Positions 1 to 6,046 of a stretch of 9,257 nt of DNA are shown in pieces. Source of the DNA: Phocaeicola plebeius (GTDB lineage: Bacteria; Bacteroidota; Bacteroidia; Bacteroidales; Bacteroidaceae). Below the pieces are notes generated by a model that was not told the DNA's origin, searched no databases, and saw only the letters and a program-made list of their open reading frames with translations. Both the position numbers and the translations under genes were made by a program. Every line of letters begins with the position of its first letter. The stretch's first letter is position 1. The stretch lies in assembly GCA_004558305.1 (NCBI GenBank), contig SFDG01000084.1:1-9257 (forward strand). The letters are read 5' to 3'.

Positions 1-16
1 CGACTGTCATTTTGTT

Positions 17-33
17 TGTCATTCTGAATGACA
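17..33. repeat. Short perfect palindrome, probably a fragment of an intergenic repeat
   Basis: The arms TGTCATTC and GAATGACA are exact reverse complements around a single T. A further TGTCATTTT lies just upstream at 6-13. The GTCATTCTGAA core resembles the arm ends of the repeat mosaic at 3484-3690 (GTCATTTTGAACG and CTCAGAATGAC), so this is probably a truncated or degenerate copy of the same family at the 3' side of the CoA-transferase gene. The window edge cuts off any further copy. Confidence 0.5.
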
Positions 34-88
34 ATTAGATAGGCGACTTTGAATTTTGACACAACCTTCTCGGAATAACAAGTGAATA

Positions 89-115
89 GAGGCTCTCAGG
101 TTCTCGGACAGCCTC
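89..115 (-). terminator. Possible terminator after the CoA-transferase gene
   Basis: Five bases past the TAA stop at 120-122, the minus strand reads GAGGCT, a 15-nt loop, then AGCCTC: a 6-bp GC-rich stem followed by a T-rich but interrupted tail (TATTCACTTGTTATT). The position is right for a terminator. The stem is short and the tail is not a clean T run, so this is a weak call. Confidence 0.35.
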
Positions 116-119
116 CAGT

Positions 120-1566
120 TTATTTCACGAACTGGCCCCACTGGGTCAGGCGCATGTCGCCTTCGGCCATGAATACCTGATGCATGCCGAGAGCAGCAGA
201 CAAGCAATGGGAAGTCTGGCCTTTGGTAGAAATCTTCAGATAATCCCACAGCAGTTGCTTATAGTCCGGATGGGCACACTGCTCGATGATGGTCTGGGCA
301 CGTTCCATCGGACTCTTTCCGCGCAAGTCGGCCACTCCCTGCTCGGTGGACAATGGAACTGATACAGCCGCCCTTGGCCGTAGAAGGACACGTAAAGATG
401 GAAATATAGGCAGAACGGGTGAAATCGCCCGAACCTCCGATACCGTTCATCATCTTTGTGCCGCAGATATGCGTGGAATTGACATTGCCATAGATGTCGG
501 CTTCGATGGCCGTATTCATGGAGATGACTCCCAGACGGCGTACCACCTCCGGACAGTTGGAGATTTCCGAAGGACGGAGCACCAGTTTGTGCCGGAAGAA
601 GTCCATATTCTCATAGATTTCCTGCAAGCAGTCGTTCGTCACGGTGAGCGAGCAGGTGCTGCCGAACTTGACTCGTCCTTCCTTGATGAGTTTGATGACG
701 GAATTCTGCAGCACTTCGGTATACATTTCAAAGGGCGGGATGCTGGTGTCGCGACCCAAGGCACCGAGCACGGCATTGGCAATATTGCCTACTCCCGACT
801 GCAGAGGAAGGAACGTGGAAGGAATGATTCCCCGCTTCAAATCGGCTGCCAGGAAATCAGCCACATTCTGTCCGATACGGTCGGTAATAGGGTCCGGTTC
901 CTGGAACGAACGAGCCTCATCGGGGAGGTTGACTTCCACCACACCGACAATCTTCGACGGATCGACCTGTACATACGCCAGACCGATGCGGTCGCTGGGA
1001 CGGACGATGGGGATGGGCCGGCGATAGGGAGGACGCTCCATTTCGTAGACATCGTGGACACCGATCATCCGCTTGCTGTGGGCTTCGTTCAGCTCGATGA
1101 TGATCCGGTCGGCCAGACGGGCAATCGTGGGAGAGATACCTCCGGCTGCCGTCAGGTAGACACGCCCGTCGTCCGTCAGTTCGCACGCCTCGATAATGGC
1201 AGTAGTGACATGGCCCAGAAAGCCGGAGCGCAACCGCTGTGCCACCTGCGAAAGATGAATGTCGGTATAATGAATCTTGCCGCTGTTCACGGCCTTACGG
1301 AAATCCACATTGGTCGTATAAGGAGCCCGGAAACGGATGCTATCGGTGCGGGCCAACACCCCGTCGCACGAATCACCGGTAGAAGCTCCGGTAATGATAC
1401 CTACTTGGAAATGCTCGCCACGGGCATGACGTTCTTCCGAGAGTTTGGCCAAGGCAGCAGTCACCGCCTTGGGACTGCCGGCCGGAGTGAAGCCACTCAG
1501 GCCCAGGATTTCACCGTCTTTGATAAGGCTGGCCGCTTCGACGGGAGTCATTCGAGTATAATTCAT
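120..1566 (-). pseudogene. Acetyl-CoA hydrolase / succinyl-CoA:acetate CoA-transferase family, broken by an out-of-frame deletion
   Basis: Family members move CoA between acyl groups, typically succinyl-CoA and acetate, or hydrolyse acetyl-CoA, in cytosolic acetate/succinate metabolism. From the ATG at 1566 the frame is normal for about 406 residues. It has the N-terminal CoA-transferase domain, MYTEV at 281-285 (E284 is the likely catalytic glutamate, by family knowledge) and the glycine-rich GIGGSGDFTR at 375-384. After ISSIV (codon 406, 351-349) the frame runs into 29 unrelated residues and stops at 259. In another frame, from about 350 to the stop at 120, the family's C-terminus continues intact: STEQGVADLRGKSP, then CAHPDYKQLL. 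The segment I expect between them, containing a SHxDHTEH-like motif, is absent. The remaining length is 1447 nt; restoring about 50 nt gives 499 codons including the stop, the usual family size. The protein is probably inactive or impaired. The gene lies 37 nt behind the 1604-1978 gene and may share its transcript. Confidence 0.85.
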
Positions 1567-1603
1567 GGTAGTCGTATAATTGAAGTTATATTATAAATAG
1601 GGT

Positions 1604-1978
1604 TTATTCGTACTTTCGGCGGAAAATCTCACTATAGACAAAGGCTTGCCGGGCCGCACGGACGGAATCAAGCCGCATGGAAGAAGGAGGAGCTGTAGCT
1701 GACCGTCGTCGGGTATCAACCGGTTTCGACGGAACTGCCGGCTGCTCTGATTTTGCCGGAGAAGAAGAGGAAAACGGCTTTTCGGACAAAAGGGAAGCCA
1801 ACGGATGACAGGGCGAAACCGACGGCCCGGTTACCCCTTCCGGCTGCTCTTCAGCAGACAAGGACGCCACCGGTGGCGGAGGGACAGCCACGGTTTTCTT
1901 CTTTCCGCCTGACTGCTGCGCAATGACACGGAACAGGATAATGGCTACAAATATCAGTATCGGCAATAAACTTTCCAT
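1604..1978 (-). CDS. Small membrane-anchored protein of unknown function
   Basis: 124 residues that I do not recognise as a named family. Residues 3-20 (LLPILIFVAIILFRVIAQ) form one hydrophobic segment at the extreme N-terminus, followed by KKK, which suggests a membrane anchor with the remainder cytoplasmic. Residues 31-100 are low complexity and rich in Pro, Ser and Ala (including PPPP), probably disordered. The C-terminus (RAARQAFVYSEIFRRKYE, 107-124) looks like a folded basic/aromatic patch and resembles the ends of other small Bacteroidales membrane proteins I recall. The ATG at 1978 is chosen because the longer frame starts with TTG at 1999, which falls inside a TAnnTTTG promoter element at 1997-2004. 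It is divergent from miaB and 37 nt upstream of the broken CoA-transferase gene, possibly co-transcribed with it. The function is unknown. Confidence 0.75.
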   Translation of the reverse strand: MESLLPILIFVAIILFRVIAQQSGGKKKTVAVPPPPVASLSAEEQPEGVTGPSVSPCHPLASLLSEKPFSSSSPAKSEQPAVPSKPVDTRRRSATAPPSSMRLDSVRAARQAFVYSEIFRRKYE

Positions 1979-1996
1979 AGTTGTTTCAATATGGTC

Positions 1997-2004
1997 CAAA
2001 GATA
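1997..2004 (-). promoter_or_regulatory. Bacteroidetes-type -7 promoter element for the 1604-1978 gene
   Basis: The minus strand reads TATCTTTG, an exact match to the Bacteroidetes -7 consensus TAnnTTTG. A TGTG (rc of 2024-2027), close to the -33 TTTG consensus, lies 19 nt upstream, which is the expected spacing. It implies a leader of roughly 10-15 nt before the ATG at 1978 and rules out the upstream TTG start. Confidence 0.65.
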
Positions 2005-2057
2005 CTAATTTATTTTATATATCCACATCTTTTTATCGAAGTTAACACAGAAAGCGG

Positions 2058-2065
2058 TATCTTTG
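2058..2065 (+). promoter_or_regulatory. Bacteroidetes-type -7 promoter element for miaB
   Basis: TATCTTTG matches TAnnTTTG exactly and ends 30 nt before the miaB ATG. The -33 box is poor: only T-rich sequence around 2030-2036. Together with the divergent element at 1997-2004 it makes 1979-2095 a two-way promoter region, AT-rich in the middle. Confidence 0.6.
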
Positions 2066-2095
2066 CCCCTGTTTTATTAACTGAAAAAAACTGAT

Positions 2096-3466
2096 ATGAC
2101 AACAACCACTACGGGAGCGGACTTTAAATCCGCAACTGAACCCCAACCGAAGAAACTCTTCATCGAAACGTATGGCTGCCAAATGAATGTGGCAGACAGT
2201 GAAGTCATTGCCTCCATCCTGCAGATGGCCGGCTATTCGTCCTGCAACTCGCTGGAGGAAGCGGATGCCGTATTGCTGAACACGTGTTCCATCCGCGACA
2301 ATGCCGAGCAGAAAATCCTGAACAGGCTGGATTTTTTCCATTCGCTGCGCAGCAAGAAGCACCGTCAGCTGATTGTGGGTGTCGTCGGCTGTATGGCCGA
2401 ACGCGTGAAGAACGACCTTATCGAGCATCACCACGTAGACCTCGTGGCTGGACCGGACGCTTATCTCAGCCTGCCGGACTTGTTTACCGCCGTAGAAGCC
2501 GGACAAAAGGCCATCAACGTGGAACTTTCGACCACCGAAACCTATCGTGATGTCATCCCTTCCCGCATCTGCGGCAATCACGTGTCGGGATTCGTGTCCA
2601 TCATGCGGGGATGCAACAATTTCTGCCATTACTGCATCGTGCCGTACACACGCGGACGGGAACGCAGCCGCGACATCGACAGCATCCTCAATGAAGTCCG
2701 CGACCTGGCAGCCAAAGGGTACAAGGAGGTCACCCTGCTGGGACAGAACGTTAATTCGTACAGCTTTGAAAAGAAAAGAACCACGATTACGTTCCCTCAA
2801 CTGCTGCGAAAGGTGGCCGAGACAGTGCCGGGCATGCGTGTCCGTTTCACCACTTCGCATCCGAAAGACATGAGCGACGAGACGCTGCAGGTCATCGCCG
2901 AAGTGCCGAATGTATGCAAACACATTCACCTGCCGGTACAGAGCGGCAGCTCGCGCATCCTGAAACTGATGAACCGGAAATATACCCGCGAATGGTACCT
3001 GGAACGGGTGGCTGCCATCCGCCGCATCATTCCCGACTGCGGCCTTTCAACCGACATCTTCTCCGGCTTCCACAGCGAGACGGAAGAAGACCATCGGCTG
3101 AGCCTGTCACTGATGCGCGAATGCCAGTACGATTCCGCCTTCATGTTCAAGTATTCGGAACGCCCGGGCACGTATGCCTCCAAGCATCTGCCGGACGATG
3201 TGCCGGAAGAAGTGAAAATCCGCCGGTTGAACGAACTCATCGAACTGCAGAACCAGTTGTCGGCGGAAAGCAATGCAAAAGATGTAGGGAAAACATTTGA
3301 AGTGCTGGTGGAAGGGGTATCCAAACGCTCCAAAGACCAGTTGTTCGGACGGACTGAACAGAATAAAGTCGTCGTGTTTGACCGGGGAAGTTATCATATC
3401 GGTGACTTTGTGAAGGTAACCATCACAGAGTCCAGTTCGGCGACTCTCAAAGGGGAAACGGTTTAA
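2096..3466 (+). CDS. miaB: tRNA-2-methylthio-N6-dimethylallyladenosine synthase (MiaB)
   Basis: Radical-SAM methylthiotransferase that converts i6A37 to ms2i6A37 in tRNAs reading U-starting codons. It uses two [4Fe-4S] clusters. The 456 residues match the family length. The N-terminal UPF0004 domain begins at ETYGCQMN (24-31) and supplies C28, C64 and C99 for the auxiliary cluster (contexts YGCQMN, NTCSIR, VGCMAE). The radical-SAM motif is RGCNNFCHYC (171-180), with C173, C177 and C180. The C-terminal portion from about 390, including FGRTEQNKVVVF, fits the TRAM RNA-binding domain. The ATG at 2096 follows a good promoter element; a Thr-rich leader of about 19 residues precedes the conserved start. 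All cluster cysteines are present, so it should be active. It is monocistronic as far as can be seen, and convergent with the PspC-like gene. Confidence 0.97.
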   Translation: MTTTTTGADFKSATEPQPKKLFIETYGCQMNVADSEVIASILQMAGYSSCNSLEEADAVLLNTCSIRDNAEQKILNRLDFFHSLRSKKHRQLIVGVVGCMAERVKNDLIEHHHVDLVAGPDAYLSLPDLFTAVEAGQKAINVELSTTETYRDVIPSRICGNHVSGFVSIMRGCNNFCHYCIVPYTRGRERSRDIDSILNEVRDLAAKGYKEVTLLGQNVNSYSFEKKRTTITFPQLLRKVAETVPGMRVRFTTSHPKDMSDETLQVIAEVPNVCKHIHLPVQSGSSRILKLMNRKYTREWYLERVAAIRRIIPDCGLSTDIFSGFHSETEEDHRLSLSLMRECQYDSAFMFKYSERPGTYASKHLPDDVPEEVKIRRLNELIELQNQLSAESNAKDVGKTFEVLVEGVSKRSKDQLFGRTEQNKVVVFDRGSYHIGDFVKVTITESSSATLKGETV

Positions 3467-3483
3467 TGAAGAATTCCTACATT

Positions 3484-3558
3484 GTCATTTTGAACGAAGT
3501 GAAAAATCTGGAAGGGCACAGTAGATGTATTCAGATCCTTCACTACGTTACCAATGAC
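3484..3558. repeat. Imperfect inverted repeat of the GTCATTCTGAACGAAGTGAA type
   Basis: The left arm at 3484-3509 (GTCATTTTGAACGAAGTGAA then AAATCT) and the right arm at 3533-3558 (AGATCCTTCACTACGTTACC then AATGAC) are complementary at most positions across a 23-nt loop. I recall this motif as a widespread, multi-copy intergenic palindrome in Bacteroides and unrelated bacteria; that is memory, not a search. It starts 17 nt after the miaB stop and could fold in the 3' end of the transcript. Confidence 0.7.
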
Positions 3559-3564
3559 GAAATT

Positions 3565-3638
3565 GTAGGGGCAGACCTATGTGTCTGCCCGGAAACATCC
3601 ACCTCGGCATCCGGGCGGACACGCAGGTCCGCCCCTAC
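3565..3638. repeat. 28-bp inverted repeat of the GTAGGGGCGGACC type
   Basis: The left arm at 3565-3592 and the right arm at 3611-3638 match as reverse complements at 24 of 28 positions, with an 18-nt loop. The right arm read in reverse gives GTAGGGGCGGACCTGCGTGT then CCGCCCGG. The four differences are all transitions, so each is a G-U wobble in one transcript or the other. This is the strongest long hairpin between the convergent miaB and PspC-like genes and could end transcripts from both sides, although no T run follows it. Confidence 0.75.
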
Positions 3639-3641
3639 AGC

Positions 3642-3690
3642 GTCATTATCGAATGGTTTCACACAACGTGTGATGGGGACTCAGAATGAC
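3642..3690. repeat. Degenerate third palindrome of the repeat mosaic
   Basis: The outer ends are GTCATT (3642-3647) and AATGAC (3685-3690), with a perfect inner stem TCACAC-AAC-GTGTGA (3659-3673). The right end, ACTCAGAATGAC, also resembles the complement of the first repeat's left arm at 3484. The whole 3484-3690 block could therefore be one large nested element with the GTAGGGG hairpin in the middle. Confidence 0.5.
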
Positions 3691-3708
3691 AAAAGGGGAA
3701 GAACCATC

Positions 3709-3894
3709 CTATTTCTGCGGCATGATAATCCACAAGACCAGATAGATAATGACACCACAGAATGCAGTCAGCAAAGTAGCCAACGCATAGACAATACGTA
3801 CCAAGGTAACATCCCAGCCGAAATACTCTGCAACACCTGCGCAGACACCGGCAATCATTTTATTGCTCGAACGAGCCAGTTTTCTATTTTCCAT
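3709..3894 (-). CDS. PspC-domain small membrane protein
   Basis: 61 residues from the ATG at 3894 that match a stand-alone PspC domain. RKLARSSNKMIAGVCAGVAEYFGWDV is the typical N-terminal part, with its (I/L)xGVCxGxAxYF signature. It leads into a hydrophobic membrane span (roughly 34-57), ending in the WIIMP motif common in PspC domains. PspC domains occur in phage-shock and envelope-stress systems, where they sense or signal at the inner membrane; no pspA or pspB is present here, so the role of this one is unknown. A longer frame would begin with TTG at 3918, but that codon lies inside the TAnnTTTG promoter element at 3916-3923. I therefore chose the ATG. It is divergent from the methyltransferase operon and convergent with miaB across the repeat mosaic. 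Confidence 0.88.
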   Translation of the reverse strand: MENRKLARSSNKMIAGVCAGVAEYFGWDVTLVRIVYALATLLTAFCGVIIYLVLWIIMPQK

Positions 3895-3915
3895 ATCATT
3901 ATTTGTTTTACTGTG

Positions 3916-3923
3916 CAAAGGTA
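3916..3923 (-). promoter_or_regulatory. Bacteroidetes-type -7 promoter element for the PspC-like gene
   Basis: The minus strand reads TACCTTTG, an exact TAnnTTTG match, with only a T-rich CTTT/TTTT about 18-19 nt upstream as a -33 candidate. The leader to the ATG at 3894 would be about 15 nt. Confidence 0.6.
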
Positions 3924-3929
3924 GTTAAA

Positions 3930-3942
3930 TTCTTTTAAAGAA
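3930..3942. promoter_or_regulatory. 13-bp palindrome between two divergent promoters
   Basis: TTCTTTTAAAGAA has perfect 6-bp arms around a central T. It sits just upstream of the -7 element of the PspC-like gene and upstream of the putative promoter of the plus-strand operon, so it could be an operator. It could equally be chance in AT-rich sequence. Confidence 0.3.
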
Positions 3943-3959
3943 AAAGCATGTATAACCGA

Positions 3960-3975
3960 TTTCTTTGTTATTTTG
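3960..3975 (+). promoter_or_regulatory. Candidate promoter of the methyltransferase-ftsX-folK operon
   Basis: Two overlapping near-matches to TAnnTTTG are present: TTTCTTTG (3960-3967, one mismatch) and TATTTTG (3969-3975, one base short in the spacer). Neither has a convincing -33 TTTG. Either would give a leader of about 10-20 nt before the GTG at 3995. This is the only non-coding gap ahead of seven closely spaced genes, so the operon promoter is expected here. Confidence 0.4.
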
Positions 3976-3994
3976 CAAGAAATTAGGGAATAAA

Positions 3995-4909
3995 GTGAAC
4001 GTACTCAAGATAGACAAGTGTCCGCTCTGCGGAAATAACCGCTTCGAGAAAGCATTGGAATGTACCGACCACTACGCTACCGGCGAATCGTTCTGCATTT
4101 GCCGATGCCGGCAGTGTGGCTTTCTTTTTACACAGGGCGTACCAACAGAAGCTGAAATAGGAAGGTACTACGAGAGTCCTGACTACATTTCACACAGCGA
4201 TACGAACCGGGGGTGGACCAACCGTGTGTATCACTGGGTGCGTCGTTTTATGCTGAAGCGTAAGGTGCATCTGGTGAAACAAAGCAGCGGACTATCGCAG
4301 GGCACCCTGCTCGACATCGGTACGGGAACCGGTTATTTCCCGCATGCCTTGCAACAGGCCGGATGGAAGGTGACGGCTATTGAGAAAAGTCCGAAAGCCA
4401 GGGCGTTTGCTGCCGAACACTTCCAGTTGGACGTGCTGCCGCCGGAAGCCCTTTCCTCCCTTCCCGACGCTTCCTTCGATGCCATAACCCTGTGGCACGT
4501 ACTGGAGCACCTGGAAGCCCTGAACGAAACATGGCAACAGCTCTACCGGCTGCTGAAACCCAACGGAGTTTTGGTGATAGCTGTTCCCAACCCGAGTTCG
4601 TATGATGCGGCCTACTATGGCGAACGATGGGCGGCCTACGATGTCCCCCGCCACTTGTGGCACTTTGCGCCTGCCATCCTGCAACAATTCGGGGTCAAGC
4701 ACGGCTTTATCATGGCCGAGCGGCATCCCATGCCATTTGACGCGTTCTACATCTCCATGATTACCGAACGGTATTACCGGAAAAGCCTGCCGTTCCTGCG
4801 TGGGTTATGGGTCGGCACCAAGGCATGGATGGCCACGTTGGGCAAAAAGGAACGCAGCAGTTCCATGATTTACATTTTCCGGAAAAAAGAACTATCAACA
4901 ACTCTCTGA
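3995..4909 (+). CDS. Class I SAM-dependent methyltransferase with N-terminal zinc ribbon
   Basis: 304 residues. The N-terminus carries CPLCG (9-13) and CRQCG (38-42), two CxxC pairs that would bind zinc. The methyltransferase domain follows, with motif I LLDIGTGTGYF (105-115), an acidic residue at the end of strand 2 (IEKS, E130), FDAITLWHVLEHL (161-173) and the LKPNGVLVIAVPNPSS segment (187-202), as in UbiG-like methyltransferases. The C-terminal region (DVPRHLWHF, 216-224) is typical of the cysteine-rich/UbiG-like group that often acts on sugars, lipids or quinones; the substrate here cannot be read from the sequence. The GTG at 3995 is preferred: the longer frame starts with TTG at 3965, inside the candidate promoter, and the ribbon starts right after GTG. 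It is the first gene of the operon, 12 nt before ftsX. A ubiG or menaquinone role is not supported. Confidence 0.85.
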   Translation: MNVLKIDKCPLCGNNRFEKALECTDHYATGESFCICRCRQCGFLFTQGVPTEAEIGRYYESPDYISHSDTNRGWTNRVYHWVRRFMLKRKVHLVKQSSGLSQGTLLDIGTGTGYFPHALQQAGWKVTAIEKSPKARAFAAEHFQLDVLPPEALSSLPDASFDAITLWHVLEHLEALNETWQQLYRLLKPNGVLVIAVPNPSSYDAAYYGERWAAYDVPRHLWHFAPAILQQFGVKHGFIMAERHPMPFDAFYISMITERYYRKSLPFLRGLWVGTKAWMATLGKKERSSSMIYIFRKKELSTTL

Positions 4910-4921
4910 ACAACAAGTACC

Positions 4922-5788
4922 ATGGGCAGAAAATCGGGTCTATTCAGTATGCAATTCATCACGTCCAGCATCAGTACGATGCTGGTCCTCCTGTTGTTAG
5001 GTCTGGTGACATTCTTTGTCATGACGGCCAGCAACCTCTCCGTCTATGTCCGCGAAAACATCGCCTTTACCATTCTGATGGACGAAAATGCCCGCGAGGC
5101 AGATATCCTTGCCTTCCAGAAACGACTCAATGAGAAAAACTATATCCGGCAGACCACCTACATTTCGAAAGAACAGGCCTTGAAGGAGCAGACCCTGGCC
5201 ATGGGGACCGACCCTACCGAATTCCTGGGATACAATCCGTTCACCGCTTCCATCGAAGTGAAACTGAATGCCGAATATGCCAACAACGACAGTGTACAAT
5301 GGATCAAGGAAGAAATACAGGCCAACAAGCAGGTGACAGACATCGACTATCCTCAGGAACTGGTGGATTCGGTGAACCGGAACATCCGAAAAATCAGCTA
5401 TTTTCTGCTGGGACTGGCCGGACTGCTGGCCCTGATTTCGTTTGCCCTCATCAACAATACCGTCCGACTGACCATCTATTCGCAACGTTTCCTGCTCCAC
5501 ACCATGCAGCTGGTAGGGGCCAGCTGGAGCTTTATCCGCCGTCCCTTCCTGACACGCAACATCTGGGTGGGCGTGCTGGCCGCCTCTTTGGCCGACGCAT
5601 TGCTCATGGGAATGGCCTGTCTGCTGATTCGCTACGAACCCGAATTGCTGACGGTGGTGACCCCACAGGTCATGCTGACCGTCATGGTCACGGTATTCGT
5701 CACCGGAATATTGATAACCACTCTTTGCGCTTACATCTCCATCAACCGATTCTTGCGCATGAGAGTGACCGAATTGTATTATAAATAA
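4922..5788 (+). CDS. ftsX: Cell division protein FtsX (permease-like)
   Basis: 288 residues with the FtsX layout: a cytoplasmic N-terminus, TM1 at about 18-36, a large extracytoplasmic domain (37-157), then TM2 (158-178), TM3 (213-236) and TM4 (250-273). The MacB/FtsX-type C-terminal module is recognisable (FALINNTVRLTIYSQRFLLH, 174-193, then MQLVGAS, 195-201). FtsX pairs with the ATPase FtsE to control peptidoglycan hydrolases during division. ftsE is not in this window; separation of the two is, as I recall, usual in Bacteroidetes, unlike the ftsEX operon of Proteobacteria. The ATG at 4922 lies 12 nt after the methyltransferase stop and 9 nt separate its end from the next gene, so it is part of the operon. 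No family feature appears to be missing. Confidence 0.95.
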   Translation: MGRKSGLFSMQFITSSISTMLVLLLLGLVTFFVMTASNLSVYVRENIAFTILMDENAREADILAFQKRLNEKNYIRQTTYISKEQALKEQTLAMGTDPTEFLGYNPFTASIEVKLNAEYANNDSVQWIKEEIQANKQVTDIDYPQELVDSVNRNIRKISYFLLGLAGLLALISFALINNTVRLTIYSQRFLLHTMQLVGASWSFIRRPFLTRNIWVGVLAASLADALLMGMACLLIRYEPELLTVVTPQVMLTVMVTVFVTGILITTLCAYISINRFLRMRVTELYYK

Positions 5789-5797
5789 AGGTAGAGA

Positions 5798-6046
5798 ATG
5801 AACAAAAACAATTTTGCCTTCGACAAGACCAACTTTCTGCTGTTAGGTATCGGAATGGTGGTCATCCTCATCGGTTTCTTGCTGATGACAGGACCTGGTT
5901 CGACCGAAACGGCTTTCGAACCGGACATATTCAGTGTGCGCCGCATCAAAGTGGCTCCCGTAATCTGCTTCCTGGGATTCGTATTCATGATGTACGGCAT
6001 CCTGCGGAAACCTAAGGGTACAGGAAAGGAGGAACCGAAAGCATGA
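5798..6046 (+). CDS. DUF3098-type small two-TM protein
   Basis: 82 residues with two hydrophobic segments at about 12-30 (NFLLLGIGMVVILIGFLLM) and 52-69 (VAPVICFLGFVFMMYGIL). A 20-residue linker joins them and a charged, Lys/Glu-rich tail follows. The sequence, size and position between ftsX and uppP match the Bacteroidetes family annotated as DUF3098, by memory; no function has been assigned to it that I know of. Both termini are probably cytoplasmic, with the FSVRRIKVAP stretch near the second segment. The stop overlaps the start of uppP by four bases (ATGA), implying coupled translation. Constant adjacency to ftsX and uppP makes an envelope or division role plausible but unproven. Confidence 0.88.
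   Translation: MNKNNFAFDKTNFLLLGIGMVVILIGFLLMTGPGSTETAFEPDIFSVRRIKVAPVICFLGFVFMMYGILRKPKGTGKEEPKA

Noticed and set aside
286..1596. 436-codon open frame on the plus strand opposite the CoA-transferase gene
   Set aside because: It is antisense to a clearly recognisable family sequence and encodes no plausible protein (His/Asp/Arg-rich shadow composition). Its frame survives because of GC-biased codon use on the other strand.
2042..2929. 295-codon open frame on the minus strand opposite miaB
   Set aside because: It lies fully within miaB, whose motifs are unambiguous; it shows shadow composition and no domain.
3709..3918. A complete phage-shock (Psp) stress system
   Set aside because: Only a lone PspC domain is present; no pspA, pspB or pspF homologue occurs in the window.
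3466..3924. Open frame of 152 codons on the plus strand running from the miaB stop through the intergenic region
   Set aside because: Its first part is a translation of the palindromic repeats and its second part is antisense to the PspC-like gene. It has no recognisable domain or codon pattern, and such repeat translations are a common annotation artefact.
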